Shown here piece by piece: positions 23,375-32,052 of a stretch of DNA of 39,982 bases. The stretch lies in IMG/VR virus record IMGVR_UViG_3300029397_000037, positions 1 to 39,982 of that record, one strand, 5' to 3'. Position 1 is the first letter of the stretch, and every line of letters starts with the position of its first letter. Below the pieces are notes generated by a model that saw only the letters and a program-made list of their open reading frames with translations, did not search any database and had not been told where the DNA came from. A program made the translations under genes and the position numbers. The DNA is from a virus.

Positions 23375-23701
23375 ATGGACAAACAAACCGCCACCATCAC
23401 CCTGGACACCCCCATCAAGCGCGGCAACCAGGAAATCACCACCATCACCGTGCGCAAGCCCGGCTCGGGCGAGCTGCGCGGTGTGAGCCTCATTGACCTG
23501 ATGCGCATGGAGGTGACCGCCCTGCACACCGTCCTGCCGCGCATCACCGACCCGACGCTCACCACCGCCGACGTAAGCAAGCTGGACCCCGCCGACCTGG
23601 TGCAGATCGCCAACGAGGTGACGGGTTTTTTGCTGCGGAAGCAGGACAAGGAGGACGCCTTCCTGACCGAATCGAAGACGCCGCAGCAGACGTTGCAGTG
23701 A
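23375..23701 (+). CDS. E: Tail assembly protein E, P2 gpE family (tape-measure chaperone)
   Basis: 108 residues (P2 E 91). Zero-frame product of the E/E' pair, needed for tape-measure folding and tail length. Begins TATITLDTPIKRGNQEITTI and contains VSLIDLMRMEV and DLVQIANEVTGFLLRKQDKE. The T-TTT-TTG slippery heptamer lies inside it. The long in-frame extension upstream is antisense-free noise over FI/FII and is not coding. Confidence 0.92.
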   Translation: MDKQTATITLDTPIKRGNQEITTITVRKPGSGELRGVSLIDLMRMEVTALHTVLPRITDPTLTTADVSKLDPADLVQIANEVTGFLLRKQDKEDAFLTESKTPQQTLQ

Positions 23702-23799
23702 TCTTCGGCTTCCGCCTGGAGGAGCTATACGCCATGGGCATCATGGAGCTGATGGAGTGGCGCGAACGCGCCCGCGAGCGTAGCGAGGCGCAGGAATGA
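23375..23799 (+). CDS. E+E' extended product by -1 ribosomal frameshift
   Basis: The zero frame reads GGT TTT TTG at 23624-23632, so T-TTT-TTG (23626-23632) is in the right phase for -1 slippage, the same heptamer P2 uses for E+E'. After slippage the frame runs on to TGA 23797-23799, giving about 141 residues and ending FRLEELYAMGIMELMEWRER, which is the GpE/E' family signature. The E' part has no good start of its own. Its stop overlaps the T start by ATGA. Confidence 0.86.
23626..23632 (+). other. Programmed -1 frameshift slippery site T-TTT-TTG
   Basis: Six T and one G phased X-XXY-YYZ with the E frame. It gives a fixed ratio of short E to long E+E' chaperone, a conserved feature of caudoviral tail assembly genes before the tape measure. 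Confidence 0.85.
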
Positions 23800-26411
23800 G
23801 CGACGCTCGCCGCCTGCGCCTGGAGGTTGTGCTGCAGGCTGTGGATCGGGCCACGCGCCCGTTTCGCAGCCTGCTGAAGACCAACAACGAGCTTGCCCGC
23901 TCGATGAAGGCCACGCGCGACCAGCTCAAGGCGCTGGAGCGTGCGCAGGGGCTGACCAACCAGTTCGGCAAGCTGCGCTCCAATATCGGCGAGACCGCCA
24001 CTGCGCTCAAGGCCGCCCGGGAGCGGATGGTTCGTCTCCGCGAAGCCGTAAAAGCGGCCGAGTCGCCCACCGCCAAGCTGGTGCAACAGTTCCGCCAGGC
24101 CTCGGCCGAGTCCGTTCGTCTCGCCAGCAAATACCAGGCACAGCGCACCCAGCTCGAAGAAGTGCGGCAGAAGCTGCGGGAGGCGGGGCGCGGCTCCATG
24201 ACGATGGCGCAGTACCAGGATCACCTGCGCAAATCCACCGAAGCCGCCACGCGGGCGCTAGAACAGCAGGACGCCAGGCTTAAGGCTCACAACTCTCGCG
24301 CAAAGGCACAGGCGGCGGTGCAGCACACCGCAGACCGAATCCGCGCGCGCGCCGGCAACCTGGCCGCTGCCGGAGCCGGCGCGTCGGTGGCCGGCATGGC
24401 GGCTGGCTCGCCCCTCTTGAAAGGCATTGGCCAGGCGAAAGACTACGAACAACAGGTCTCCCAGTTCCGCGCGCTCGGCATTGGCGAGAAGAAGCTGCAG
24501 GAGGCCGCAGCGTTCGCCAACAGCATCAACGTTCAGGGCCTGAGCCAGCTCGACAAACTCAAGCTGCTCAAAGAGACGTACACCATCACGCGGGACATGC
24601 ACCACGCCGAAGAGATCGCGCCTGTCCTCGCAAAGATGAAGGTCGGCATCGAATCGGTCATGGCCCGGCGCGGCCACGGCGAAGGGCACGGTGAGATCGC
24701 CGAGCAAATGCTCATGGACCTGGTTAAGACCACCGAGCTGCGCGGCTCCCTCAAGAGCCCCGAAGCCTTCAAGCAGGCCGTGGATAACGCGACCAAGGCC
24801 TATGTGGCTTCTGGCGGCACGGTCAAGCCGGAAGACTTCCTCAATGCCATCAAAACGGGGGGGATCGCAGCCAAGCAGTTGGGCGACGATAGCTTCTACT
24901 TTGGCCTGCTGCACACCATGCAGGAAATGGGTGGCTTTCGCACAGGCACGGGCTTGATGAGCGCGTACACAAACTGGGTGCAGGGCCGCAGTACGCAGCA
25001 AACTGCGGAAGAGCTCGTCAACGCCGGCATGGTCGATCCGGCCTCGGTCAAGTACGGCAAGACCGGGCACGTCACCAAGATGCTGCCCGAAACGCTCGAA
25101 CAGGTTGAGCTCTACAAGACCGACCCGTTCGAGTACATGACGAAAGTGCTGCTGCCCAAGATCAACCCGGACGGCAAGCTGAGCGACCAGCAAGTGGTTA
25201 GCAAAATCGGCCAAATGTTCTCCGCCCGCAAAGGCGGCGACCTTCTTGCATCGCTCTTTCTTGAGCGGGCCAATATCCAAAAGCACCGGGAGAGCGCGCC
25301 CAAAGCGTACGGAGTGGATCCGCTCTACGCCGAGGGAATGCGCATGACGCAAGGCAAGGAAATGGAAACCCTTGCCAAGGTCCGAGATCTGGAAAAGGAA
25401 ATCGGCGAGAAGGTATTGCCGCTGTACGCCAGCGCCCTGGAGTGGGTCGCACGTGCAGCCGATCGCGTCACCAAGTTCATGCAGAAGAACCCCGGGCTCG
25501 CCAAGGCCATGGCCATCAGTGTTGGCGTGCTGGCCGCCTCGCTGCTGGTGCTCGGCCCCATCATGCTGGCGATTGCATCCGTGCTCGGGCCGTACGCCAT
25601 GCTGCACATCCTCCTGGGCAAGATCGGCGTGTCGGGCGGCGTGCTGTCCGCCGTGCTGCGGGGGCTGGGCGGCGCCTTCATGTGGGTGGCGCGTGCGGTG
25701 CTGTTCATCGGCCGCGCTCTGCTGCTGACTCCCATCGGTTTGGCAGTCACGGCCATTGCAGTGGCAGCCTATTTGATCTACAAGCACTGGGACTGGATCA
25801 AAGGCAAGTGGCGCGAGATTTGGCAAGGCATGGAAACCGACACCAGCGGCACCATTGCCCGCATCAGCGCGATCGTGCTGAGCTGGGCACCGCTCAGGCT
25901 CTTTTACGCCGTGCTCGCGCCCGTGCTGCGCTGGTTCGGCGTCGATATGCCAGACAAATTCTCGGAGTTCGGCGCCAACATCATCAAAAGCCTGATCGAC
26001 GGCCTGTTCAGCAAATTCCCCGCGCTCAAAGACGCCCTAGGGAAAGTCGCCGCGTGGTTCAAAAACCTGTTTGGCGACACCGCCCCCGCGCTGCCCACAC
26101 CTCCTGAAACACCCGCGCTGGAAGCGGCCAAGACTGGTGTCGGCAAGCTGGCCGGCATCGGTGCAGGCATCGCCATCGGCAGCGCACCGGCGCTGGCCGC
26201 ACCCATTTCTTTCGACATGCGCCCGGCGCTCACAACCATCGCCGCCGCCGGCGCCGCGGCCCATGCCGCGCCCATGCAGCCCATCATCAACGTGTACCCG
26301 CCCGCCGGCGCCGACCCGCAGGCCATCGCGCGCATGGTGCGCGACGAGCTGCGCCAGATCGAAAACCAACGCGCGGCGCGTGCGCGCTCGCGCCTCTCAG
26401 ACAGGGATTGA
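23796..26411 (+). CDS. T: Tape measure protein, P2 gpT family
   Basis: 871 residues (P2 T 815). N-terminal long coiled-coil region (about 1-190: LRLEVVLQAVDRATRPFRSL; LRKSTEAATRALEQQDARLK), a TP901-type domain (about 210-430), hydrophobic segments (about 565-600 and 620-660: LLVLGPIMLAIASVLG, LTPIGLAVTAIAVAAYLI), and a tail domain (HWDWIKGKWREIWQG) with a C-terminal basic end. It sets tail length and is ejected with the DNA. ATG overlaps the E' stop. Confidence 0.95.
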   Translation: MSDARRLRLEVVLQAVDRATRPFRSLLKTNNELARSMKATRDQLKALERAQGLTNQFGKLRSNIGETATALKAARERMVRLREAVKAAESPTAKLVQQFRQASAESVRLASKYQAQRTQLEEVRQKLREAGRGSMTMAQYQDHLRKSTEAATRALEQQDARLKAHNSRAKAQAAVQHTADRIRARAGNLAAAGAGASVAGMAAGSPLLKGIGQAKDYEQQVSQFRALGIGEKKLQEAAAFANSINVQGLSQLDKLKLLKETYTITRDMHHAEEIAPVLAKMKVGIESVMARRGHGEGHGEIAEQMLMDLVKTTELRGSLKSPEAFKQAVDNATKAYVASGGTVKPEDFLNAIKTGGIAAKQLGDDSFYFGLLHTMQEMGGFRTGTGLMSAYTNWVQGRSTQQTAEELVNAGMVDPASVKYGKTGHVTKMLPETLEQVELYKTDPFEYMTKVLLPKINPDGKLSDQQVVSKIGQMFSARKGGDLLASLFLERANIQKHRESAPKAYGVDPLYAEGMRMTQGKEMETLAKVRDLEKEIGEKVLPLYASALEWVARAADRVTKFMQKNPGLAKAMAISVGVLAASLLVLGPIMLAIASVLGPYAMLHILLGKIGVSGGVLSAVLRGLGGAFMWVARAVLFIGRALLLTPIGLAVTAIAVAAYLIYKHWDWIKGKWREIWQGMETDTSGTIARISAIVLSWAPLRLFYAVLAPVLRWFGVDMPDKFSEFGANIIKSLIDGLFSKFPALKDALGKVAAWFKNLFGDTAPALPTPPETPALEAAKTGVGKLAGIGAGIAIGSAPALAAPISFDMRPALTTIAAAGAAAHAAPMQPIINVYPPAGADPQAIARMVRDELRQIENQRAARARSRLSDRD

Positions 26412-26413
26412 CC

Positions 26414-26836
26414 ATGATGATGGCACTGGGTCTGTTCGTGTTCAGCCTGGACACGGCCCCGTATGCGGAGTTTCAACGCCAGATCGGCTGGCGCCACCCC
26501 GGCAACAATCGGGTCGGCCGCCGCCCATCGCACCAATTCACCGGCCCGGACGACGAAACCATCACGCTATCGGGCAAGCTGGTGCCCGAGCTCACCGGCG
26601 GCGAATGGACGCTCGCCGCGCTGGAAGTCATGGGCGACAGCGGCGAATCTCACACGCTCATCGAGGGCACCGGCCGCTACTACGGCCAGTTCATCATCGA
26701 CAGCCTGGACACCACCCGTACCTACTTCTTCCAGGACGGCGCCGCCCGCGTGTGCGACTTCACCATCAAGCTGACCCGCGTAGATGACGGCCTGCTGTCC
26801 AAGGCGGCGAGCGTTGCAACGGACTTGCTGCGATGA
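26414..26836 (+). CDS. U: Tail protein U, P2 gpU family
   Basis: 140 residues from ATG 26414 (three consecutive ATG codons allow one- or two-residue differences). Tail-terminator-type protein. Family stretches: ALGLFVFSLDTAPYAEFQRQ, IGWRHPGNNRVGRRPS, HQFTGPDDETITLSGKL and SLDTTRTYFFQDGAARVCDF. It starts two bases after the T stop and overlaps D by four bases. Confidence 0.94.
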   Translation: MMMALGLFVFSLDTAPYAEFQRQIGWRHPGNNRVGRRPSHQFTGPDDETITLSGKLVPELTGGEWTLAALEVMGDSGESHTLIEGTGRYYGQFIIDSLDTTRTYFFQDGAARVCDFTIKLTRVDDGLLSKAASVATDLLR

Positions 26837-27930
26837 CGGACAAGCACACCACCGCCCTCTCCCCCCGCCCGGCCTACCGCATCAAGGTGGGCGACAAAGA
26901 CATCACCGACCGCTTCCAAGGCCGGCTGATCGAGCTCACGCTCACCGACAACAGCGGCTTTGAAGCGGACCAGCTCGACATCGAGCTCGACGACAGCGAC
27001 GGCAAGCTCGACCTGCCCGAGAAAGGGGTACGCCTGGCGCTGTCGCTCGGGTGGGCAGATTCCGGCCTGGTGGACAAAGGCACCTACAAGGTGGACGAGC
27101 TGGAGCACAGCGGCCCGCCGGATCGGCTCATCATCCGCGCGCGCAGCGCAGAGATGGACGGTGGCCTCATCACCCGGCGCGAAGACTCGTATGCCGACAA
27201 GACCGTCGCGGAAGTCGTCCAAGCCATCGCTCTGCGCAACAAGTTCACCTGGTTGGTCGGCAAGAAGCTGGCCGGCCAAGTCATCACCCACGTGGATCAG
27301 ACCGGCGAGTCAGACGCCAACTTCCTCTCGCGGCTGGCGAAAGAGTTCGACGCCATTGCCACGGTGAAGAACGACAAGCTGCTATTCATTCCCGCCGGAG
27401 AGCCGACCAGCGGGTCGGGCCTGCCGCTGCCCACGGTCAGCATTACGCGCGCGTCGGGCGACACCCACACCTTCAGCGTTGCCGATCGGGAGAACTACAA
27501 CGGCGTGAAGGCGCACTACCAGGACACGCGCGCCGGCGTGCGTGGTGAGGTGGTCATCGATGCTTCCAATGCCGTGGCCACCAAAGAGAAGCGCACCACC
27601 AAAGAGAAAAAGAAGAAGCAGGAGACGGTGCAGGCCGACCCGAACCCGGACAACGTGAAGGTGCTGCGGCACACATACGCGTCACGGTCCAACGCCGAGC
27701 GGGCTGCACGGGCGGAATGGCAGAAGATTCAGCGCGGCGTGGCGACGTTCAACATCACGCTGGCGCGCGGGCGGGCGGAGCTGTTTCCCTCGTTGCATGC
27801 GAAGGTGAGCGGGTGGAAGCCGCAGATTGATGGGACGGGCTGGTCTGTCGGCCGTGTTGTTCACAGCTTGAACGACAACGGTTTCATAACAACCATCGAT
27901 CTTCAGATCGCTTCTAACAAGGTTAGTTGA
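26833..27930 (+). CDS. D: Tail protein D, P2 gpD family (baseplate hub)
   Basis: 365 residues (P2 D 387). A gp27-like hub that joins the tube to the spike. Family features: RPAYRIKVGDKDITDRFQGR, LTDNSGFEADQLDIELDDSD, GTYKVDELEHSGPPD and RVVHSLNDNGFITTIDLQIA. A Lys-rich loop (TKEKKKK, about residue 255) sits between domains. Last gene of the FI-to-D operon; it ends ~100 bases before an intrinsic terminator. Confidence 0.95.
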   Translation: MTDKHTTALSPRPAYRIKVGDKDITDRFQGRLIELTLTDNSGFEADQLDIELDDSDGKLDLPEKGVRLALSLGWADSGLVDKGTYKVDELEHSGPPDRLIIRARSAEMDGGLITRREDSYADKTVAEVVQAIALRNKFTWLVGKKLAGQVITHVDQTGESDANFLSRLAKEFDAIATVKNDKLLFIPAGEPTSGSGLPLPTVSITRASGDTHTFSVADRENYNGVKAHYQDTRAGVRGEVVIDASNAVATKEKRTTKEKKKKQETVQADPNPDNVKVLRHTYASRSNAERAARAEWQKIQRGVATFNITLARGRAELFPSLHAKVSGWKPQIDGTGWSVGRVVHSLNDNGFITTIDLQIASNKVS

Positions 27931-28029
27931 CCATCGACAAACAACATATCAACCGTTTTAGTTCACTAAATTCATGGGCACCACCTGCAGTGGGGGATTC
28001 TCGGCTTCTGCATACCAGTCGATAATGAG

Positions 28030-28052
28030 ATCCAACTTTGGGTTGGATTTTT
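28030..28052 (+). terminator. Intrinsic terminator after the late tail operon
   Basis: ATCCAAC (28030-28036) pairs with GTTGGAT (28042-28048) around TTTGG, followed by a T-run to 28052. It is placed to end the FI-to-D transcript, but its T-run is only three bases before the ATG of the next gene. Confidence 0.8.
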
Positions 28053-28055
28053 CTC

Positions 28056-29720
28056 ATGCGTCTTACCGATTCGGCTGCCACCAAGCTTGAGCACTACTTC
28101 TTGGACATTAAGTTCGCGCCCTTAGCCCTCAGCGCCATTAGCGAGTTGCTGGCTGAAGTACTGAAGGAAGCACCGCCCCCTGCCGAGGAGATGGAAGGAG
28201 AGTTGGCAGCAGCCTTCCTTGAGAGGCTGATTCCTCTAGTACAAACAGCCATCATCAAGAAACAGCAGGCATATGGCGCTGTGCAGTGGCTTTGGTACCT
28301 TCGTCGAATGCCGGAGTTCCCCTTGATGGGTAGTTACCATACGACGCTTGCGTACGACCTCGCATTGGCAGAGTCGCTATCTTGGTATTGCCCGCAAACT
28401 GGTGCCAGCCCCTCGGGCAATCCCCTCGCCTTCAACTGCGATGAGTCAGTTGCAAGACACCTCGCAAGGTTTATTGGAAGAATCAAGCTGCTGTCGCAGC
28501 TCCACATCGCCTATCGGCGGGTCGGCAAGGGTTCAAGACTGACGGTCAGTTCAAAGGAAGTACGTTTTCATACTGACGCTGCAACAGAAGCCGCCATTAA
28601 TCTCTATGACGAGCGGCATGACGCTGCGCGACAACACAATGGCGGTCGACTTGGGATCGCTGAAGGAAATACTGACTTCACCGATCCGGAACATTTCTCA
28701 GAGCCCGACATAGCGAGAGCGCACCTTGTGTTCGGCTTCCATGGCGACAAAATAGACGCCCCAACACTTTTCCCGCATGAAGGACGGCTTGTAGCCGGTC
28801 TTGTCGCAACGCGCTTCATTCTTCAATCCGCAAGTGTCGACCGTATCATCCGCCCTTTTTTGGCGGGAAACGGGCCAACGCCCGCCTATGTGCAACAACT
28901 GTCGGCATTGGTGCTGCTCCTGATTTTGTTGCCCTCACTTTTCGTTGAGTTCCCATGGGCGTTTTCGACCGTTCAGCAACGTGGGTACTTCTTAACTATG
29001 GGTGCGCAACTCCGGGCATGGGCAGACAAGAACTTAGAGCATGTAGCAAGGCAGCTCTCTGAGCGCTACCCAGAGATCGTTTGGCCCGGCAAGTACGACG
29101 ACTGGATCAATAGCCTTAACTCTATTGAACCGAACCTGTGGCCACTGAAGTCCGGAGGTGTCCTGCGAAAGTTGGGAGAAATTACGCTCATAGACTTTTC
29201 AGCAGCGACTAGTTCCTTACTTGCTGGGCAGCAAATTGATAGAGACCCGGCCATAGGGAACGTTCGAGCAGGCATCTTCGAGGATGAATGCCAGGAAATC
29301 ATCGATGCAAGCTCATGGGTGCCGCCGGACGCGCTCAAGCAACAGCGCCGAAAGCAGCTAAGGCGTAATGGAAACAAAATCACTGATGTCGATGCCGTCG
29401 GCTGCCGGGATGGCCAACTGCTCCTGGTTTCCTGCAAGAGCCTCGTCTACGACGGTGACTATGACAAAGGCGTACTCCGGGTGGTGAAGAACCTTCAGTC
29501 AACCATTGACAAGGCCGTTGCCGATTGGAACGCCAAGATTGAGGACATTCGCAACAACCCAAGGGGAGACAACTTCGATTTTTCCGGGTACCGCGAAATA
29601 CACGGAGTCGTATGCACGCCCTTCGTGGCCTACTCGAATACGGCGGCAACCCTCCAAAGGTCTATCTTTGGATGGCACGCATGCGCCTCTGCCGAGGAAC
29701 TGCGGAATGCCCTGGCCTGA
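28056..29720 (+). CDS. PD-(D/E)XK-like nuclease-domain protein, accessory (possible defence)
   Basis: 554 residues from ATG 28056; a TTG at 28038 inside the terminator is the only near alternative, and neither has a clear ribosome site. The first ~380 residues are mostly helical with one hydrophobic stretch (LSALVLLLILLPSLFVEFPW). The C-terminal part resembles a restriction-endonuclease fold: Glu409-Asp-Glu (IFEDECQEII), Asp444/Asp446 (ITDVDAVGC) and a strand ending Ser459-Cys-Lys461 (LLLVSCKS), where ExK would be usual. It is much less GC-rich than gene D. Position behind the tail operon and fold suggest a defence or exclusion nuclease; no named system is recognised. Confidence 0.78.
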   Translation: MRLTDSAATKLEHYFLDIKFAPLALSAISELLAEVLKEAPPPAEEMEGELAAAFLERLIPLVQTAIIKKQQAYGAVQWLWYLRRMPEFPLMGSYHTTLAYDLALAESLSWYCPQTGASPSGNPLAFNCDESVARHLARFIGRIKLLSQLHIAYRRVGKGSRLTVSSKEVRFHTDAATEAAINLYDERHDAARQHNGGRLGIAEGNTDFTDPEHFSEPDIARAHLVFGFHGDKIDAPTLFPHEGRLVAGLVATRFILQSASVDRIIRPFLAGNGPTPAYVQQLSALVLLLILLPSLFVEFPWAFSTVQQRGYFLTMGAQLRAWADKNLEHVARQLSERYPEIVWPGKYDDWINSLNSIEPNLWPLKSGGVLRKLGEITLIDFSAATSSLLAGQQIDRDPAIGNVRAGIFEDECQEIIDASSWVPPDALKQQRRKQLRRNGNKITDVDAVGCRDGQLLLVSCKSLVYDGDYDKGVLRVVKNLQSTIDKAVADWNAKIEDIRNNPRGDNFDFSGYREIHGVVCTPFVAYSNTAATLQRSIFGWHACASAEELRNALA

Positions 29721-29740
29721 AAGAACCTCCCACCACACGT

Positions 29741-29872
29741 ATGCATATGCCGAGGAGCCCATCCCCTTCGGCTCCGACAAAGCGGTCTCCCGCCGAGCAA
29801 ACGCAAACCTTCATTGCGAAGCCTCCTTCACGCTTCAAGTTCGACCACCCCCGCACTAAGCTCAACGTCTAA
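29741..29872 (+). CDS. Possible 43-residue basic, Pro/Ser-rich ORF
   Basis: Starts 20 bases after the nuclease stop, sequence MHMPRSPSPSAPTKRS then FIAKPPSRFKFDHPRTKLNV. No ribosome site stands out and no family is recognised, so it may be spurious. The remainder of the 239-base gap up to 29959 is GC-rich and contains nothing I can identify. Confidence 0.22.
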   Translation: MHMPRSPSPSAPTKRSPAEQTQTFIAKPPSRFKFDHPRTKLNV

Positions 29873-29959
29873 CGCGTTGCCACACTCGTTAACCCACAGC
29901 CCCGCCACCGCGCCGTAGCCTCACCACGCGGCCCGCGCGCCGCTGTGGGAGATACGTAA

Positions 29960-30514
29960 GTGAGCAACAAGACGAACATCAAGCAGAGCATTTCCGCCGG
30001 CAATGGCAACGTGCAAATCGGCCAGGTGATCCTATGCGGGTCCGCCGCCCGTTCACGCTGCCCCACTCCGCCGGCGCCAGCCAAAGAACGCATGACCACC
30101 GAGCAACGGGCAGAACTCACCCACATCGCATTACAGATTGAACTGGAGGAAGATGGCGCCGTGGACGCCGGCACCGTTTGGAAAGCCTTGTGCAACCACC
30201 TCAACGGCCGGGGCTTACAAGACGTGAGAGACAACACTGAGTTGTCTCACGAGCAGTACTGGGCAGCCCGATCCTATTTGGATGGCTGGTTATCCTGCGC
30301 GCGGGGTGAAAACCTGCCGCGTACCGGCATGATTCGGGAGATCATGCGGATGTGGGGACTTCGGGGTGGGCTTCGAGCGTCCACAATGGCGTTGTGCGAA
30401 ACACGGTTTCGTGCGACTACGCTGGGCGATCTAACAGACGCCCAACTACGGGCAGCGCTATGGGTTACGGTGGCAGATTGGCGCGCATACTGGACGCAAC
30501 TGGAAACCAACTAA
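29960..30514 (+). CDS. ORF6C-like regulatory protein with NVQIG motif
   Basis: 184 residues from GTG 29960, with GGGAGA upstream. The N-terminus (TNIKQSISAGNGNVQIGQV) is a short beta-type repeat motif seen ahead of ORF6C-type domains in phage regulators. A Cys/Pro-rich linker and then a helical domain follow (AELTHIALQIELEEDGAVDA, VWKALCNHLNGRGLQDV, LSHEQYWAARSYLDGWLS). The repressor at 33207 ends with a similar motif (GGSNNVQVGNV), so the two may share an assembly mode or partner. An antirepressor/regulatory role is plausible, not shown. Confidence 0.68.
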   Translation: MSNKTNIKQSISAGNGNVQIGQVILCGSAARSRCPTPPAPAKERMTTEQRAELTHIALQIELEEDGAVDAGTVWKALCNHLNGRGLQDVRDNTELSHEQYWAARSYLDGWLSCARGENLPRTGMIREIMRMWGLRGGLRASTMALCETRFRATTLGDLTDAQLRAALWVTVADWRAYWTQLETN

Positions 30515-30556
30515 CTGCCCCTATTCCGTCAGATCAGACGATCCAGAGGAATTACA

Positions 30557-31414
30557 TTGGAATACGCTGGAAGAAACTGGCACTACAGCTACCGTCGCTA
30601 CTTCGATCTTTGCGAAGAAGCAGAGTTGAAGACTTGCTCCAATCGAATTTCAGAGCAATATGCCAGGCTGACTAAGAACTGGACAACTGAACTCAACTCT
30701 GAATGGTCATGTCGCATCTACTTTGCGACAAAGATGATTCTCAACGCCACTGTGCTCACCAACAGCCTGGATTTTTCCACCAGCGTCGGGTTGAGAGTCG
30801 CCAATCCATATTTTGAGTACTACGCCACCCTCTCACTCTTGAGAGGCTTGGTCTACACGCTCCCAAGCGAGGCGTGGCAGGATGGAAAGCTCCTAGAGAT
30901 ATCGCACAGCAAGGCAATCAATGTTGCCTTCGACTGGATAGCAAAGTTCAACCGACCAAAGGCTGATCAACTCAAAGAGTTGACGTTGCAGCTCAAAGCT
31001 CAACGCGAACTCATTGCGTATCGCGCCCCTGCCAGTGGCGACAGCAATCTCGGCAAGGACTACGATCTCAATGAGTTGCTTGTTCTTCTAGCCGAGTCGG
31101 CACAATTCAACTCAGAGCTGCTACAAGCCTCTGTCGAGAAAAATGCAGACCCTTCTTCTTTTGAAGTTCTATTCGAGCACATCGAATCGATTTGCTCGGT
31201 TTCAATAGAAGGCTACGATTTCGTTGACTACGAGGATGCACATCGCCTGGACTATGTACGTCGAAAGATAAAGCGCCCCTACCAGCTAGCCTTGTTTATG
31301 ACTGAAGGTCAAACTGAGGACTTCATTGGAGCGTGGGACAGCAAAGAAGATGAAGAGGGACACTTCTCAAACGGTTCGCCCTCCAATTGGCAAACCATTT
31401 TTGATATTCCGTGA
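30557..31414 (+). CDS. Unknown helical accessory protein
   Basis: 285 residues from TTG 30557, chosen because AGAGGA lies six bases upstream and no better start is near. It is rich in Tyr, Trp and acidic residues: NWHYSYRRYFDLCEEAELKT, NPYFEYYATLSLLRGLVYTL and KADQLKELTLQLKAQRELIA. It has no signal peptide or membrane segment, and an acidic C-terminus. The central helices loosely recall HEPN-like proteins, but no RxxxxH motif is evident, so I leave the function open. Base composition is among the most A+T-rich in the window, a sign of recent transfer. Confidence 0.7.
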   Translation: MEYAGRNWHYSYRRYFDLCEEAELKTCSNRISEQYARLTKNWTTELNSEWSCRIYFATKMILNATVLTNSLDFSTSVGLRVANPYFEYYATLSLLRGLVYTLPSEAWQDGKLLEISHSKAINVAFDWIAKFNRPKADQLKELTLQLKAQRELIAYRAPASGDSNLGKDYDLNELLVLLAESAQFNSELLQASVEKNADPSSFEVLFEHIESICSVSIEGYDFVDYEDAHRLDYVRRKIKRPYQLALFMTEGQTEDFIGAWDSKEDEEGHFSNGSPSNWQTIFDIP

Positions 31415-31416
31415 TC

Positions 31417-31439
31417 GAAAAGCCCGCGCCTAGCGGGCT
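31417..31439 (-). terminator. Terminator between convergent accessory genes
   Basis: AGCCCGC (31421-31427) and GCGGGCT (31433-31439) form a 7-bp stem around GCCTA. The preceding A-run gives a U-tract leftward, so it ends the OB-fold gene; it may also slow the rightward transcript. Confidence 0.72.
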
Positions 31440-31447
31440 CCCGTCAC

Positions 31448-31903
31448 CTACACCTTCGGCGCGCACTTCCTCAACACCGGGCTCCCGATAATGCGCCCAC
31501 CACCGGTACACACCCAGGCAACCTTCGCGCCCTTCTTGAGCGAAGCGGCCACCGCCTCATGCTCCTTGTCCAGGTACGCATGCACAGGCATGAACGGATT
31601 GCCGGCGCCAAGCTTCACAACGATGCCGTCGGTAAAGTCCTTGTCGATGCTCTGCACCGTACCGCTCACCAGCAGGCTCTTGCCTTTGTACTTCTGATCG
31701 GCCGCCACCTCGTTATCGTCGTAGGCCCGGAACAGCGCTTCGGCCTTGACTGGTAGGGGCGGCTCGGCAGCGTCTGCGCTCTCCAACACACTGCCCGCAC
31801 TCGGGGCACCGCCTGCCGCCGGCTTTGGCTTCATAAGGTTGCTGATCGCACTGATGATGAACACGGCAATCGCCAACCCAAACAGCAACTTCACTACCTT
31901 CAT
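31448..31903 (-). CDS. Membrane-anchored OB-fold (tRNA_anti-like) protein
   Basis: 151 residues from ATG 31903 (AGGAG upstream). An N-terminal anchor or uncleaved signal (VVKLLFGLAIAVFIISAISN) and an Ala/Gly/Pro linker precede an OB-fold: VKAEALFRAYDDNEVAADQK, YKGKSLLVSGTVQSIDKD, VAWVCTGGGRIIGSPVLRKC. This resembles the tRNA_anti-like OB domains in small exported proteins of unknown role. Two Cys near the end suggest a disulfide in the periplasm. It is the last gene of the leftward group that begins with the repressor; one copy of the 47-bp repeat lies upstream. Confidence 0.8.
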   Translation of the reverse strand: MKVVKLLFGLAIAVFIISAISNLMKPKPAAGGAPSAGSVLESADAAEPPLPVKAEALFRAYDDNEVAADQKYKGKSLLVSGTVQSIDKDFTDGIVVKLGAGNPFMPVHAYLDKEHEAVAASLKKGAKVAWVCTGGGRIIGSPVLRKCAPKV

Positions 31904-31933
31904 CACTTCTCCTTTCTATCGTCCCGACACGCT

Positions 31934-31982
31934 GGTTGATAAAAAGGCTGTATGCCGCGCCCCCCCGCGCAGCTACTGCTCT
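31934..31982 (-). repeat. 47-bp terminator-like repeat, copy A
   Basis: 49 bases, nearly identical to 33156-33202 apart from two extra C and a few substitutions. On the minus strand it reads as a GC-rich hairpin (GCTG...CAGC closing) followed by CTTTTTATC. It lies between the WYL-BRCT gene and the OB-fold gene and ends 30 bases before the latter's start. Confidence 0.78.
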
Positions 31983-32052
31983 ATTGGAATTGCTTCAGAA
32001 CGCACGCTGTCGACCATGGTGATTAAGCTAGCCGGGCCTCATCGCCCTGCGG

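Noticed and set aside
24258-25826. Long minus-strand open frame (about 522 codons) across the tape measure gene
   Set aside because: Shadow of gene T, which has clear family features on the plus strand.
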